39,604 nt of DNA from a virus. Positions within the stretch are counted from its first letter, which is position 1, and each line of letters opens with the position of its first letter. Below the pieces are notes generated by a model. It had not been told where the DNA came from. It saw only the letters and a program-made list of their open reading frames with translations, and did no database searches. This document shows positions 39,406 to 39,604 of the stretch, piece by piece. Location: the IMG/VR virus record IMGVR_UViG_3300042197_000463, positions 1-39,604 of that record; one strand, given 5' to 3'. The translations under genes and the position numbers were made by a program.

Positions 39406-39604
39406 ATGAGTCCTGCGGAGAAGGTGATCAGTGCGTTCGGCGGCGTTCGCGCAACGGCGCGGGCGCTGAACATCAACAGTTCGTCGGTGGCGCGCTGGCG
39501 CATGCCTGCTGATAAGCGTGGGCTGGATGGCCGGGTGCCGTCTGTGCATCAGGCTGTCATCCTGCGGCTGGCGCGTGAGGCTGGCTTGGATATCACGGCG
39601 GCTG
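39406..39604 (+). CDS. Cro-like DNA-binding protein, N-terminal part (continues at base 1)
   Basis: ATG 39406 opens the 71-aa Cro-like protein. Codons 1-18 are unique to this end and the rest repeats bases 1-145, so the frame runs off the linear end and continues at 146-162 to its stop. The ribosome-binding site is weak (G-G-A 8 nt upstream). See the entry at 1-162 for the domain and role. Confidence 0.8.
   Translation, partial: MSPAEKVISAFGGVRATARALNINSSSVARWRMPADKRGLDGRVPSVHQAVILRLAREAGLDITAA
39460..39604. repeat. Right copy of the 145-bp end overlap
   Basis: This is identical to bases 1-145 except T at 39586 versus C at 127. The first 126 positions match exactly. The copy should be counted only once in the circular genome. 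Confidence 0.93.

Noticed and set aside
1-39604. CRISPR array or insertion sequence
   Set aside because: No regularly spaced direct repeats with unique spacers and no transposase-like protein were found; the iterons at 5.4 kb are too short and closely packed.

Overview
The window is one complete, circularly closed genome of a temperate podovirus, opened inside its cro-like gene. Bases 1-145 recur at 39460-39604 with one synonymous C/T difference, so the unit circle is about 39,459 bp. The high-GC composition, T7-type virion genes combined with a lysogeny module, a Bbp19-family protein, and a tRNA-Lys attachment site suggest a phage of a betaproteobacterium (Burkholderiales are my guess), related in plan to Bordetella phage BPP-1. 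There is no phage RNA polymerase, and I see no reverse transcriptase or diversity-generating retroelement.

Layout. (1) Immunity switch, about 38.7-39.6 kb plus 1-162: a CI-like repressor on the minus strand faces a Cro-like protein on the plus strand across a 106-bp control region. (2) Rightward early genes, 0.15-6.9 kb: SF2 helicase, HNH-like protein, SSB-like protein, VRR-NUC nuclease, primase-helicase, then an iteron-rich non-coding stretch (candidate replication origin) and a ParB-methyltransferase fusion. (3) Rightward late genes, 6.9-33.9 kb: terminase subunits, a block of small virion-type proteins, portal, Bbp19, scaffold, capsid, a probable head protein, gp11/gp12-like tail tube proteins, gp13/gp14-like and three large internal proteins (one a 1539-aa polyvalent protein with an ADP-ribosyltransferase-like domain), tailspike, lysis cassette, and a probable accessory fibre or receptor-binding protein. 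(4) Leftward lysogeny and recombination strand, 38.6 to 34.0 kb: RecE-like exonuclease, putative annealing protein, AlpA-type excisionase, several small proteins, a zinc-ribbon protein, attP, and a tyrosine integrase that converges on the late operon at a terminator.

Logic. Repression by CI would silence the rightward early/late transcript and probably the leftward exonuclease operon, since both minus-strand promoters (ci and exo) share the 11-mer TGTCAAGCGAT over their -35 boxes. Genes are packed with ATGA/TAATG overlaps, which implies translational coupling. The clearest non-coding signals are the iteron/Z-DNA region at 5.40-5.58 kb, the attP with flanking arm-like repeats at 35.04-35.28 kb, the capsid leader at 14.46-14.68 kb and the immunity operators. 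All product names come from reading the translated sequence; no database search was run.
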